A DNA stretch of 64,000 bases from Nematostella vectensis. Lineage: Eukaryota; Cnidaria; Anthozoa; Actiniaria; Edwardsiidae. Shown piece after piece: positions 23,967 to 36,250 of the stretch. Each line of letters starts with the position of its first letter. Position 1 is the stretch's first letter. Made by a program: the position numbers and the translations under genes. Where the stretch lies: contig NC_064039.1 in the NCBI RefSeq assembly GCF_932526225.1, positions 12,728,139 through 12,792,138 of the forward strand, read 5' to 3'. The notes beneath the pieces were generated by a model. The model ran no database searches. It was not told where the DNA came from and saw nothing but the letters and a program-made list of their open reading frames with translations.

Positions 23967-24493
23967 AGTTTTATTTTGATCATCCTACAGAATGTCTAAT
24001 GGTCCAACATGGAGGACATGCTCTATGCCAACAAGTAGACACAATGAGTGTAGTGTTCCTGGTAACAGAATAAGATCAAGGACTGATACAAACATCACTG
24101 CACCCAAGCACCCTGAGCCATACATGTCTATCCCTGCCCAGAGTCTTGTCCAAGATGAATGTCATATTCACTGTGGGACTGTTAGAAAGGAGAATAAATA
24201 CAACATGTGTAAGTCTTTTATTTCCTTTTATCCATACAGAGTTGAAAGAGTCAAAAAGAAAAGAGATGGCAACAAAAGATATCAGAATCCTTTTTCCAGA
24301 ACAAAAATCAGCAATCCTGAAAACTGATTTTTTTATATGGTATAAAGATTTTTTTTGATAAAAGAAAGGGCTTCAAATTAGGTGCATTATACCAGTAAGG
24401 GTCCTAAATTTGTTGTAATTATTGTGAAAGGTAGTTATTACTGCCATCAACCTACATCCATTTTGGATCCTCATGATTCTTGTCTTAATTTAG

Positions 24494-27400
24494 GGCAAGA
24501 CCGCTACCTTGTTTTGCACAAGGGCTGCATGTATTACTACAAGAACTATTTAGATAAGAGTGCAAAGGGGCAATTTTCACTAAGTGGATATAGGTATGAT
24601 TTTATTTGAACACACCTCTCACATTGCTCTGCATTCTACAGCAATTGACCTCACATATCTAATGCATTGCTCTGCATTCTACAGCAATTGACCTCACATA
24701 TTTAATGCATTGGGAATGATGCCCAGTTGGGCCACACACTTCAACCGAATCAAATTCCTGGTCATGTTTTATGATAGTTTAAATTGAAATCTTAGTCTGA
24801 TATATACATTTTATTGTTAGTTTGCTTATGAGACGCCACTCTGAGTGTCACAAGCACTCCCCACAAGTAGCTGCTGTAAACCAAACCACATACTTTCTCC
24901 ATTACCAACCAATCAAAATCCTTTTCCTGAATCCTAGAACAGTTTGTACACTGTGCTGATTGGCTTAGTGTTAGTAAGCATGACATTGTTTAGTGAGTTT
25001 GTACACTAATGATGATTGCCTTAGTGTTAGAAAGCACAGCATCGTTTAGTGAGAATATCCAAACAGTGCATCCCTCCCAACCTCAGGGTCTTCAAGAGCT
25101 TTTTTAAAGTTAGTAAATATGTGTGGGTGTTACACTTTGTTTTAGAGTGTCTACAGCTCCTGAACGGGACGCCAAGTTACCCTGGGTTTTTAAGCTCACC
25201 CACCTTCAACCAGAAAAAAGGACCTTCTACTTTGCTGCTAAATCAGAAAAAGAGCTGAATGTAAGACAGTGCTAGATTCTACGATTTACTGTAGCCTTTT
25301 CTTATAAAGTCTTATCCTAAATACTCTCTTATTGGTGCAGGAATGGATGTCTAAGATTAAAGAGGACATTGATGAGTATTGTGAGCCACTTGCCACAAGG
25401 TAATTTATCTTATTGAATTATGCTACCCAGCTCACCTTATATTCACAGAGCTTACCCTTCAAAGCCCATGGGCAACTTAATTCAAGCTTAAACTCCATCA
25501 CTAGAAACACTGGCTATTTACATGGGACTGTGTACCTGTTGTGGGTTATAAGGATTTGGCTGTGACAAACTTTCTTCTATGTAGATAATCTGGTTTATAA
25601 ATCACTCTGTTTCGATATGGCCTGGTATAAGTTGCATTAACGCTGTTGTTTTGAGGATAGAGATCAGTTCACTTACGTTCCTGATGTGACGTAAATCGGT
25701 GGCATGATCCAGAAGTTCAAAATAGGGTGGCCAAAGCAACAGTTTGAAGAAAGGGGTGGCCGGATTTATTGTTCTTCCATAAATTTCCTATATGTGTTGT
25801 TGTTTATAAGCCAAATATCTGGAAAAGAATTCCGTCATCAAAAATAAAAAAGTGTGAATCCAGATTTAATTTTGGGATATGGAATTGGCGAGAAATTTTG
25901 AAATAGTTTGAAGATACACCAAAAATTGGTTTTGATTTTTTCTTTGACAAAAATCGACATATTCATCACACTCTAGGCCAATTTTAATGTCATTTTAAGT
26001 GAAAGAGTCACTGTAAGAAGGCAGTTTTTTTGGACAATTTTATTCCACATTATAGCGTGCCTGTTGTCCCCTAGACATAAATGAACCACCTTCAGTGCCT
26101 AAGCTTGACCACATTAGCAAAGGGACACTTTTTCTTACTCAATATGTAAAACAGCCAGAACTTTGATTGAATAGACTTAACCAGATTCTTTTTCTTTTAG
26201 AAGTGGTTTTAACCCAGAGTGTGAAGCAACCAGACAGAGCAGCAGTGGTAGTAGTGATGACGGAGACAGCTTCAAATATGACTATCCATTGTTTGCTCCA
26301 GAGTTTCCTTTAGCCAAAGCTCTGACCCTTGAAAAACTCTCAGAATCACAGAACAGTTCTTCAGCCTCATCTGAACCCAAATACTGCCCTCCTCCCAGCT
26401 TTGATACACTACCAAATGGTAGTCCCCCTCCTCCACCTGCAAGGAATCAATCTGGAAAGGAAAGAGCACAACCGATTGGGAGTGTTCCAACACCTGTGAT
26501 GATGGGGAAAAGTGGAAAATCATCTGTTGATATTTCTGCAGTGATACTGGGCAAAGCAGCCCTAAAGCCTGTCCAGGATAACAGTCTTCCGCCTTTGCCC
26601 AAGCCTAGATCTAAGTTACGCCAAAGCCCTAGAGTGCATGCCGGGTCACACCCTTCTTCACCTTCACCACCTACTAAGCCCCCTAAACCAAGTGTCCACA
26701 AATATGCATCAGATCCAGAACTTGCTTGTCTGCCGCAGCAGACTAGCTTACCGCCTGCTAATCCTGCACTTGTGGATTCTTCCGATAGTGGTATGTCAAT
26801 TATTTTCAATTTACTACAATGAGACTTCATTATATAGCAGGCCCGTACCCAGGATTTTTTTTTTGGGGGGGGGGGAGGTGCGAAATTCGAAAAAAAAGTT
26901 TTCTGGGGGAGGGGGAAGGGAGGAATGTTTCTGATAAAAATCTAACCACCACCGGAAAAACAAAAAGTGTTTTTTTATGCCTTTGCAGTATCTCCATGGG
27001 ACGTATATTATCAGATTTGGCTACAAACAAAGACTGACTTATGGATTAATGACATACCAAAATAGCACGTCTATTGAGAACCATAAGTTGACTTTCGGCC
27101 GTTGTGGGGGGTTGCGTTCGCACCCGCTGCAACCCCCTGGGTACAGGCCTGTATAGTCCCTATGATTTTTCGTTTACCCATTTAGTGAACATTTTCTTCT
27201 TAGGCTTGGGCAACAGCTTCTCGACTCTGCACTATAGAACTTATCTTTCAGGACAGTAATAGTTTAGCATAATTTGACTTTTGCTAATATTTCCACACTA
27301 AATTTTGGAAATCTTACACTGTATACTTGGTGGTATTTTTTTCAATTAGTTATGCAATTAATTTTAAAAATCCTATGTTTTCTAGGTGTTTTAGTTTGCA

Positions 27401-30400
27401 GAGTTGTTTCCAAGGGTATCATGCTAACTCTCCACCAAGTTTTTTTTAACGGGGCGTGCTTTCAGATTCTTGTAATCCCATAATCCCATTGAGACAGCAT
27501 TGCTCACAACTTAATGTTTGTTTAGAGGAAGATGATTACCTGAAAATACTCCCTGATGAAGAATCAACTCCTAACCATGGGAATAATAATGACGAATTTA
27601 TTCCACGTCTCTCTACTCTTGAAAGGTATGTATATTTATCATTGCATGAAAAAAAAACTTAGTGACTATGGTATGTAAAAGCAAGAGCTAGCAGTGCTAG
27701 AAAATATAAAATATTGATAGCATATTCTTTTAAAATTAGGTAGAATCGAGAATCCATATAAACAACAAAATCCTGGCCTCTTAAAACATTTAACACCACT
27801 CTAACAACATACATAATTTCAGGTCACAAACCTGGTTTAGTTTGATAACGTCTATTTGCTCATTTGCGCTATATGGTTCTGTTTTTCTAGATTAAGACCT
27901 GAAGGTAAAAGTTTCCGCACCCCGCCAGATGAAAAAGAGGTATGTCTATCTACACACAGCCACTTAGTGACACCTCCAAACAAATTTACATTAAAATGCA
28001 ATGACGTTACCGTGACCACTTTGTCAGATTTATGAAAAAAGCCAATAAGGATTTGATTAGCTTAAGGCCCTGTCACACATAGGCTTTTCGGCTGCAACCT
28101 GTCTCGCAAAAAAATGTTGCAGGTCGCACACGCCTTGTCATATGTTAAGTTTTCCCTGCAACTTGAAACAATTCTACTTTTCGTGCGAGTTTGAGAAATG
28201 CAAAACAAGTTGCAAAGGGGGTGCCACACGCAAAAAAGCATTTTTTGCAAGACAGGTCGCAAGAGAAAAAAATGTATGTGTGACAGGGCCTTTACCAGCG
28301 AGGCAAAAGAAATGCTTTCGTGCACATCATAACTCGACGAAACACTCCTAACTTTGGAGTCTGTGTCAGTCAAGACTGTGACTATCGCATGCTAATTGTC
28401 TCACCGTCTTAATTTTTTTCACACCCTTTGCATACTGCGAACAATTTTCAAAACTCCAAAACCCAAAACACTACCCACTCCTCCCAAACTTTAATTCTAA
28501 AGTCACACATCCACCAACATCAAAACGCATACTATCGCCGGGGCGGATCCCCCCCCCCCCCTTTTTAGATATTTGGCTTAAAAATAACTAGAAATATAAG
28601 GAAATCCACGATAGAACAATGTATTCGCCCCCTTTCTTTAAACCCTTGCCTCGGCTCCCTTTTTGAAACTCCTGGATGCGCCCCTGCTATCGCACAGTAT
28701 AGTGATGTGGTGCACTCGTTTTAGCAGATTCATATAGATGTTCTGCCTGCAACTTCTGTAAAACTCGACATCGAAAAAACCAAGGCTATAGCGTAAGTTG
28801 TCTCATAATTGTTATACATATTGTAGCCTTGTTGTTTTGTTGAAATATCTCACTAATGTTAATTTCCAACGCCGAAACCGATGGCTTCCATCAGTCATTT
28901 AAAAAAAACTTTTTGTCGAAGTCACATCCATCTGAATTGGGATTTTTTTTTTCAAATCTTTCTGTTTTAATGTTTTTTTTGTGTGTGTATTTAAATTTCC
29001 TCTATGCTTAAATTGAAGAGAAAAAAAGAAAACCAAACAGCATGAGTAAAACATCGCAGTAATCTTTCGGTAACCATAGCCTAGACATCTGTTCTATACT
29101 TAAATTGATGGCCTCAGTCTTTGTTTATTGGTTCTTCCCCAGGATGCTGGAAGGGCGTAATGGTATGTACATTCTTCATCAGAGTCGAAGTGGAGACATC
29201 GGTCAGGTACTGTTTCACTCCTTCGTCTTTTGGGTTTCAACCATTCTTGATCTTTGGGCAAAATAGGTCCGTGACTTTTGGAAAATGATTTGTTCTAAGA
29301 TGTCTTTCGGGCTGAGTCAGAGACGCCAGTGGATCCGCCCGGTCTGGCCTAGGCAAATTACACTCTATGATCCCCTTAAAGCCGCATTATCACCTGTTTA
29401 CTTCGAGAGGCTCGACGGAAACCTTAACCGTTCAAAGGCAATATAATCTATTACAAACAAACAATTGAACAAGACATCCGCTCTAAATTTTCAATCACAT
29501 CCTCAAAGAAACCTCCAATAGAAACGCTGCTTTCGCAATTTTGAAATATTTTTCGCGTTTTCCATCTCATGGAGAGCAGGTGGTTGACAATGAGAACCAT
29601 TGGTAGATTTACTAAGTAAACCGTGATGAACTTATGATGTACCCCCTTTAATAGAATGCGTTTCTTTACAGTGCCTTTCTGTGTGTATCGAGGATCGCGT
29701 GAGGCACTTTCTTGTCTTCTACAGCAAGGTTCGAGTTTTCGTTTTAGGGATTAAACTCTTATGATTACCCTACTGTCGAATCCGTTGTATTGCGGCACCG
29801 CATTTTGAAAACATCGATTTGATTTTGTCTTTTGGGATTTTCTGTTCAGCCAGTCAAATTATTCTAAGCCAATCAGATTCTTGCCATCTCTCGCCTAGTG
29901 CAGTTGCCTGGTTTTCGTCCAGAGGATAGCCAGGGAAGTGCACAAAGCGAGACTCTGATTGGCTCAGAATAGTCGGACGGAACAAAAAACCAAAACAAAT
30001 CGTGCTTTCAAAACGCGGGTCGCGATACAACGGTTTCGACATTAATATATCAAGTAGTTGGCAATGCAAAAGTGGTTGACAATGTCAGTGGTTGACAATG
30101 ACAGTGGTTGACAATGACAGTGGTTGACAATGACAGTGGTTGACAATGACAGTAGTTAACAATGACAGTGATTGACAATGACAGTGGTTGACAATGACAG
30201 TAGTTGACAATGACAGTGGTTGACAATGACAGTGGTTGACAATGACAGTGGTTGACAATGACAGTGGTTGACAATGACAGTGGTTGACAATGACAGTGGT
30301 TGACAATGACAGTAGTTGACAATGACAGTAGTTAACAATGACAGTGATTGACAATGACAGTGGTTGACAATGACAGTAGTTGACAATGACAGTGGTTGAC

Positions 30401-32492
30401 AATGACAGTGGTTGACAATGACAGTGGTTGACAATGACAGTGGTTGACAATGACAGTAGTTGACAATGACAGTAGTTGACAATGACAGTGGTTGACAATG
30501 ACAGTGGTTGACAATGACAGTGGTTGACAATGACAGTGGTTGACAATGACAGTAGTTGACAATGACAGTGGTTGACAATGACAGTAGTTGACAATGACAG
30601 TGGTTGACAATGACAGTAGTTAACAATGACAGTGATTGACAATGACAGTGGTTGACAATGACAGTAGTTGACAATGACAGTGGTTGACAATGACAGTGGT
30701 TGACAATGACAGTAGTTGACAATGACAGTAGTTGACAATGACAGTGGTTGACAATGACAGTAGTTGACAATGACAGTAGTTGACAATGACAGTGGTTGAC
30801 AATGACAGTAGTTGACAATGACAGTGGTTGACTATGACAGTGGTTGACAATGACAGTGGTTGACAATGACAGTGGCTGACAATGACAGTGGTTGACAATG
30901 ACAGTAGTTGACAATGACAGTGGTTGACAATGACAGTGGTTGACAATGACAGTGGTTGACAATGACAGTGGTTGACAATGACAGTGGTTGACAATGACAG
31001 TGGTTGACAATGACAGTGGTTGACAATGACAGTGGTTGACAATGACAGTGGTTGACAATGACAGTGGTTGACAATGACAGTGGTTGACAATGACAGTAGT
31101 TGACAATGACAGTAGTTGACAATGACAGTGGTTGACAATGACAGTGGTTGACAATGACAGTGGTTGACAATGACAGTGGTTGACAATGACAGTAGTTGAC
31201 AATGACAGTGGTTGACAATGACAGTAGTTGACAATGACAGTGGTTGACAATGACAGTAGTTAACAATGACAGTGATTGACAATGACAGTGGTTGACAATG
31301 ACAGTAGTTGACAATGACAGTGGTTGACAATGACAGTGGTTGACAATGACAGTAGTTGACAATGACAGTAGTTGACAATGACAGTGGTTGACAATGACAG
31401 TAGTTGACAATGACAGTAGTTGACAATGACAGTGGTTGACAATGACAGTAGTTGACAATGACAGTGGTTGACTATGACAGTGGTTGACAATGACAGTGGT
31501 TGACAATGACAGTGGCTGACAATGACAGTGGTTGACAATGACAGTAGTTGACAATGACAGTGGTTGACAATGACAGTGGTTGACAATGACAGTGGTTGAC
31601 AATGACAGTGGTTGACAATGCAAAAGTGGTTGACAATGACAGTGGTTGACAATGACAGTAGTTGACAATGACAGTGGTTGACAATGACAGTGGTTGACAA
31701 TGACAGTAGTTGACAATGACAGTGGTTGACAATGACAGTGGTTGACAATGACAGTGGTTGACAATGACAGTAGTTGACAATGACAGTAGTTGACAATGAC
31801 AGTGGTTGACAATGACAGTGGTTGACAATGACAGTGGTTGACAATGACAGTAGTTGACAATGACAGTGGTTGACAATGACAGTGGTTGACAATGACAGTG
31901 GTTGACAATGACAGTGGTTGACTATGACAGTGGTTGACAATGACAGTAGTTGACAATGACAGTGGTTGACAATGACAGTGATTGACAATGACAGTGGTTG
32001 ACAATGACAGTGATTGACAATGCAAAAGTAGTTGACAATGACAGTGGTTGACAATGCAAAAGTGGTTGACAATGCAAAAGTGGTTGACAATGACAGTGAT
32101 TGACAATGCAAAAGTGGTTGTCAATGACAGTGATTGACAATGACAGTGGTTGATAATGACAGTGGTTGACAATGCAAAAGTAGTTGACAATGACAGTGGT
32201 TGACAATGACAGTGGTTGACAATGACAGTGGTTGACAATGACAGTAGTTGACAATGACAGTGGTTGACAATGCGAAAGTGATTGACGTACGCCTTTTAAG
32301 GCCCAACAGTGCCCTTTAAATACACTCAGACTTTCTATTTTACCATTTTATTAGGTGGAAGGAGGATATGCCCTCGATCGCGATGCTCAGCGGTTTCCCA
32401 CCCTAGAGGAAGTGATCAGGCATCACTACACGACACCATTACCCAAACAACAGTCAGCCACGCTAGAGCAACCATACCGCTGGCCACATTGA
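24494..32492 (+). CDS. 3BP2 (SH3BP2)-like PH / proline-rich / SH2 adaptor, 5' partial
   Basis: Exons: 24494-24593, 25146-25260, 25341-25399, 26201-26790, 27526-27625, 27891-27939, 28728-28792, 29143-29206, 29672-29728 and 32355-32492. Phases agree throughout, giving 444 aa. The PH domain (RYLVLHKGCMYYYK, GQFSLSGY, TFYFAAKSEKE, EWMSKIKEDI) aligns with vertebrate 3BP2. A proline-rich, SH3-ligand-like region follows (SPPPPPARN, SPPTKPPKP), then an acidic DDYLKILPDEE and a C-terminal SH2 (about 338-444: NGMYILHQS, VRHFLVFYSK, FPTLEEVIRHHYTTPL). 3BP2 is a cytoplasmic adaptor in tyrosine-kinase signalling. Oddities: the FLVR arginine is His (codon 29177-29179), and the last intron contains a 2.2-kb minisatellite. 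The first exon with the PH N-terminus is missing from my model. Confidence 0.85.
24621..24708. repeat. Tandem duplication, two 44-bp units in an intron
   Basis: Two adjacent copies of attgctctgcattctacagc... ending catatctaatgc / catatttaatgc, differing at about one base. Confidence 0.85.
26838..27151. mobile_element. MITE, family A (TIR CAGGCCCGTACCCAGG)
   Basis: Begins caggcccgtacccagg and ends cctgggtacaggcctg, its near-perfect inverse, and is flanked by tatag on both sides (5-bp target duplication). G-rich just inside the left end. It lies in an intron of the 3BP2-like gene. A second complete copy is at 45752-46064. Confidence 0.8.
28064..28292. mobile_element. Small palindromic MITE in an intron
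   Basis: The left end aaggccctgtcacacata and the right end tatgtgtgacagggcctt are inverse copies. The similarity continues inward (caacctgtctcgcaaaaaa versus the complement of ttttttgcaagacaggtcgc). No coding capacity. Confidence 0.8.
29770..30043. mobile_element. MITE with inverted arms of about 110 bp
   Basis: The left arm from tgtcgaatccgttgtattgcg to ttctaagccaatcagattc is matched inversely by the right arm from gactctgattggctcag to ccgtt...tcgaca. It lies immediately upstream of the 16-bp minisatellite in the same intron. Confidence 0.75.
30061..32285. repeat. 16-bp minisatellite, about 139 units, with higher-order structure
   Basis: The unit is acaatgacagtggttg with single-base variants (agtagttg, agtgattg, agttaaca) and an 18-bp variant containing caaaag. 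The variant pattern recurs at a distance of 640 bp (40 units): gactatgacag at about 30830 and 31470, ggctgac at about 30872 and 31512, and tagttaac at about 30618 and 31258. This shows a large internal duplication. The array fills the last intron of the 3BP2-like gene. On the minus strand all three frames lack stops over long stretches, which gives artefactual ORFs of up to 468 codons. Confidence 0.95.
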
Positions 32493-33688
32493 TTCATTCC
32501 GACTTGCAGAACAGTTAAAAAAACAACCTCGTTCCCAGCTAGACGCCATATTGAAAATTACCCAGAAGACACCGGGGACGAGGTTGGTTTATTTTAACGT
32601 CAGGTTTAAAGTATTAATATAATTTGTTCGGAAGTAAGGCTTTCGATCTATTGAAAAAAAAAAAACATTCGTTAGTTAGAGAGCCTCAAAATTCTAAAAT
32701 ATATATATATACAAATGGATTCGCCATAGAGTTGAGCCGAGGACAGAGGTATTTTCTGATATTTTTTGTAAGGTGCTCGATGATTTATATGTTCTCGAAT
32801 GGTACTCGATAATGTTTGTGACTTTAGGGACAGACTCCAAAATATTTGAGAAAGATGATAATATCGGAGAAAATGACATCGCAATGAATTCAGTACAAAC
32901 GCAATAACGAGAAAAAATATCGTGCTCTCTTTAATTAGGTATCCACTTATCGGAGAACTTACCGCCTTTCTCCAGTCAAGACTTGTTAGCTTTCATTAAG
33001 CCCATTTTCACAACAGATATCTATATATCAGGTTCGCAGGGTGCGCGGGAACACCCCCACTTGGCGACCAAATACTATGCATTTTTCCAAATGATACCTA
33101 TGACTGCGCACCCCCCCCCCCCCCCCCCCCCCTGCTCGGCCAATCCTGGGTACGTGCCTGCTGCCTATTATGGTGGTTCGGCTATTTAGTTTTAGCTTGC
33201 CGTATTTCCGGTTCTTTAGATAAATGCTCAATAGTGGACAACTGTGACGTGTTTAGAGTAAATATTTGAGTAATAGGGATAGTATGATCTCGGTACAAGG
33301 CGACGCGCAGGCGCAAACGACACTTGTTTCACGAAATGTAACAACCAACAAGAAAATGTTGAACAGTTTTAAAATCGCAAAATCGATTGTATTATCCTAC
33401 AAATGTATTCAATGCATTTTTAGTTTTATCAAGAGACCATGATCTCTTGGTTTTATATATTTTTACGATTAAAAGCTATATTTTTGTGTAGTTACTCAAG
33501 TTTGCAGCAGGTTTTATTTTTTTAAAGAATGTTGTAAAATAAGTATTAACCTGTCAAGAAATAAAAATGATTGCATCACTAACCTATATCCATTCAAATA
33601 AATGGAAGTCGATGGGTTTTGACACCGAAATAGAGTTTTGGATGGGAACGGCTAAAATAGGGGGGGGGGGGGGGGGTATTGGAACCGA
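32493..33688. other. 3'UTR and intergenic sequence after the 3BP2-like gene
   Basis: No further coding exon. A short TA tract lies near 32700 and a repeat fragment at 33.03-33.17 kb. AATAAA-type hexamers occur near 33560 and 33596, distant from the stop, so the true poly(A) site is unclear. A G run starts near 33661. Confidence 0.4.
33030..33170. repeat. Partial DNA-element copy with C tract
   Basis: Ends ccaatcctgggtacgtgcctg, close to the family A terminal repeat. Internally it shares gatacctatgactgcgcacc with 14.04-14.09 kb. A C run of about 22 bp splits it. No target duplication found. Confidence 0.5.
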
Positions 33689-33922
33689 GCAATTCCACTC
33701 ACTTGTATTTATGGAAACGGTATTGGACAATAGTGAGCTATAATTAAGCTCAGAATAACAATGAACCCAGCCCTACACAAACTCTTCTCAACTCTGAGAG
33801 AAGTGCAATTCCACTCACTTGTATTTATGGAAACGGTATTGGACAATAGTGAGCTGTAATTGAGCTCAGAATAACAAGGAACCCAGCCCTACACAAACTC
33901 TTCTCAACTCTGAGAGAAGTGC
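33689..33922. repeat. Tandem duplication, two 117-bp units
   Basis: Two copies, starting at 33689 and 33806, both beginning gcaattccactcacttgtat and ending ctgagagaagt, with about three differences. The second copy ends exactly where the inverted-repeat element at 33919 begins. Confidence 0.9.
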
Positions 33923-35735
33923 AGGATTGCGTATATCATTATTATCAAGACTAATCATTAAATGTGATATATCATGATAATTCTTACATGTTTCTTGTAC
34001 TTAAGGCCCTAAATATCATGATTTATCAAGAGTCTTATAGGGGTTAATATTTTGATATTCTTCAAAGGGTTTTTATCATATAAGCATTTGTGTATGATAT
34101 CATCCGAATATTTAATGAGGTACATCTTCTTCCAAGTACCATGATATAGTGATATATCAGGATATTATCAGAACAATTAATGAGGTACATTTTCTTCCAA
34201 GTCCCATGATAGAGTTATATATCATGATATTATCAGAATATTTAATGAGGCACATTTTCTTCCAAGTCCCATGATATAGTGATATATCATGATATTATAA
34301 GAATATTCAATGAGGTACATTCTCTTCTAAGGCCCATGATATAGTGATATATCATGATATTATCAGAATATATAATGATAGTTACATTTTTTTCTTATTT
34401 GAGTGCAATTCTCCCCTTCCATGTGGTAAAAATCAAATGCCTTCTAAGTTTTGTGCTGCGCATATCAGCGAGAGTCAAGAGGTGGAAGAATTACCAGTAC
34501 CACCAATTTACAGTTGATAAATGCGAAGTGGGGCAACTCCCTGAAGAAGTGGCTGATCCATTAGTGGGATGTACACGCAAAAAAAGCAAGACGCTTTTTT
34601 TCAAATCCACTGTTGGTATGCTTGCGATCCGTCCTTGCGGTATTGTAGTGGATATGACGGAAATGTATACTTGTGAATCATTTACACAGGTTTTTCTTTT
34701 CATTTTACGCACCTTTTCCAGGGATGTCAGTGATATCACCCGTTTGTAATATCCGGGATATGACAGGGCCTGTGGCTTAGTACCATACCTCCGAAATCGG
34801 GCAAAGAATGGGAGTGCAGGTGCGAGACTCCTGCTCCAAGAAGTGAAGTTTGTGGTTGACATTTTCCATGTTTCGAACCACAAAGAAAGTGTGTGTGTAT
34901 GCCTTCAGACAACTCAATTTTTCGAGATTCGAGGTGTCAACACTGAGTAGCGCGAACAAGGATTTCGTTGTCTGAACAATTACTTTGAGGTCACTAGAAA
35001 CGTAACAATTTTTAATTTGGTTTGTCAACAACCGCTTCAACAGAAGCGTTTTATTATTATCCAAAGCACACGGAAATTGCCGTCTGTCAAGTAAACACAA
35101 AAAACGATATTATTATGATATATCATACTATCAATCTTAGTGTGCCGTTGGTCAAGTAAAACAAAAAATGATATTATCATGATATATCATACTATCAATC
35201 TTAGTGTGCCGTTGGTCAAGTAAAACAAAAAATGATATTATCATGATATATCATACTATCAATCTTAGCTGCTTAGTGTGTCGTTGGTCAAGTAAAACGA
35301 AAAAAATGATATTATCATGATATATCATTCGCTTACTGTTTATGTTATTTTGTTCAACATTGATAATAATAATAATAATAATAATAAAATGATATGATAT
35401 TGATACCATGATAACTTGCTATTTTGGAATATCACTTTATATCCGGCTAATTTCTATTTATTGATAGTGATATTTAGATTTTTCAATCTACCTGCTTCTC
35501 TTATTAATGAGAATGATAGTGATAATTTTAAATTTGAAATTCCTTTTTGGGGGGCCAACTACCATGACAATCCAATTGATAATGACATTTTGATATTTCA
35601 CATTGATATTTCACTTAAAATTTTTTCAAGAGAATTTCATACTATTATCACCCAAAAATCATTGAAATACCAAATTATCAATTATCAAATAAATGATAAA
35701 CAATCATGATATTTTGATAATCCGCAATCCTGCAC
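33919..35735. mobile_element. DNA transposon-like element with internal satellite arrays and a broken transposase-like ORF
   Basis: Starts gtgcaggattgcg and ends with its inverse cgcaatcctgcac. Inside the left part is an array of about 66-bp units (about 33990-34375, five copies around ccatgatatagtgatatatc). Inside the right part is an array of about 65-bp units (about 35080-35335, four copies around gccgttggtcaagtaaaac and gatattatcatgatatatca). A degenerate ORF lies between them. No clear target duplication. Subterminal tandem repeats around a transposase relic suggest a decayed cut-and-paste element. Confidence 0.65.
34441..34950 (+). pseudogene. Decayed transposase-like ORF, possibly KDZ superfamily
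   Basis: One plus frame reads MLAIRPCGIVVDMTEMYTCE then ...FILRTF...ITRL, stop (34747-34749), and continues in the same frame as [20 protein letters not shown] ... [19 protein letters not shown] before a TAG at 34948-34950. The order R-P-C-G, an acidic segment, Y-D-x-A-C, V-D-x-F-H-x-x-x-H and C recalls the catalytic core of Kyakuja/Dileera/Zisupton (KDZ) transposases. The assignment is from memory of the motif, not from a search. Confidence 0.45.
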
Positions 35736-36250
35736 CTTAGTGTCAACTCTGCAATCAATGTGCGCGTGCATAATTTCTGGGTGGAATGCAATTCAGCGAT
35801 AGAGATATGGAAAGAGATGGTGAACGCGAGGGGAAGAGAAAGGAGCGAGGGAGAGAGCGCGATGTCGAATGGCCAGTTGAAACAATGCCCCATGCTAAAC
35901 AACAACAAATCATGTCCAACCAAAACCTTCCCTTCTCCCTTTGCGACTGCCTGCCCCACCCCGCCTCCCAAAAGTCACGTTGGATGTTTTGCGCTACCGC
36001 TGACCATGGTTCCTGTTCTGCTGATTAGGTTCTCACTTTCAGCTTGGTCAGCTTCCTACCCAAGGGCCGCCTTTGATTTGCGTCGTTCAATTCCTTGCTT
36101 CCTGCACTCAAATCAGCAGTCATAGTGCTACTCACCGTTACTTTGACTATTACTTTACCATTACCAGCAAAAACGCTGCACACATGTAGAGTTTGTACAC
36201 AAAGCGTGCAACAAGTTGCTTGACTTCAGCCATCAAAACAACAGATAAGT
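35736..36250. other. Upstream region of the TAPP-like gene
   Basis: Probable promoter and 5'UTR. No ORF of known family; overlapping open frames here lack splice support. Confidence 0.35.

Larger units (their letters stand above)
22246..24493. other. Divergent promoter region / unresolved 5' part of the 3BP2-like gene
   Basis: Lies between the divergently transcribed METTL15 (minus) and 3BP2-like gene (plus). A first exon of the latter, carrying the start of its PH domain, must lie upstream of 24494, but I could not find one with a matching reading phase. Open frames at 23.81-24.33 kb resemble no family that I know. The region also contains a family C repeat and a long hairpin. Confidence 0.4.

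Noticed and set aside
23810-24327. Overlapping plus-strand ORFs as the first exon of the 3BP2-like gene
   Set aside because: None supplies the beta-1/beta-2 sequence of a PH domain or the required phase at a donor; they include the hairpin repeat.
30085-32254. Very long minus-strand ORFs (up to 468 codons) of a Thr/Val/His/Cys/Gln/Ser/Leu repeat
   Set aside because: Pure translation of the 16-bp minisatellite; open in all three frames, inside an intron of a gene on the other strand.
30061-32285. CRISPR array
   Set aside because: Direct repeats have no unique spacers and the DNA is a eukaryotic intron; it is a minisatellite.
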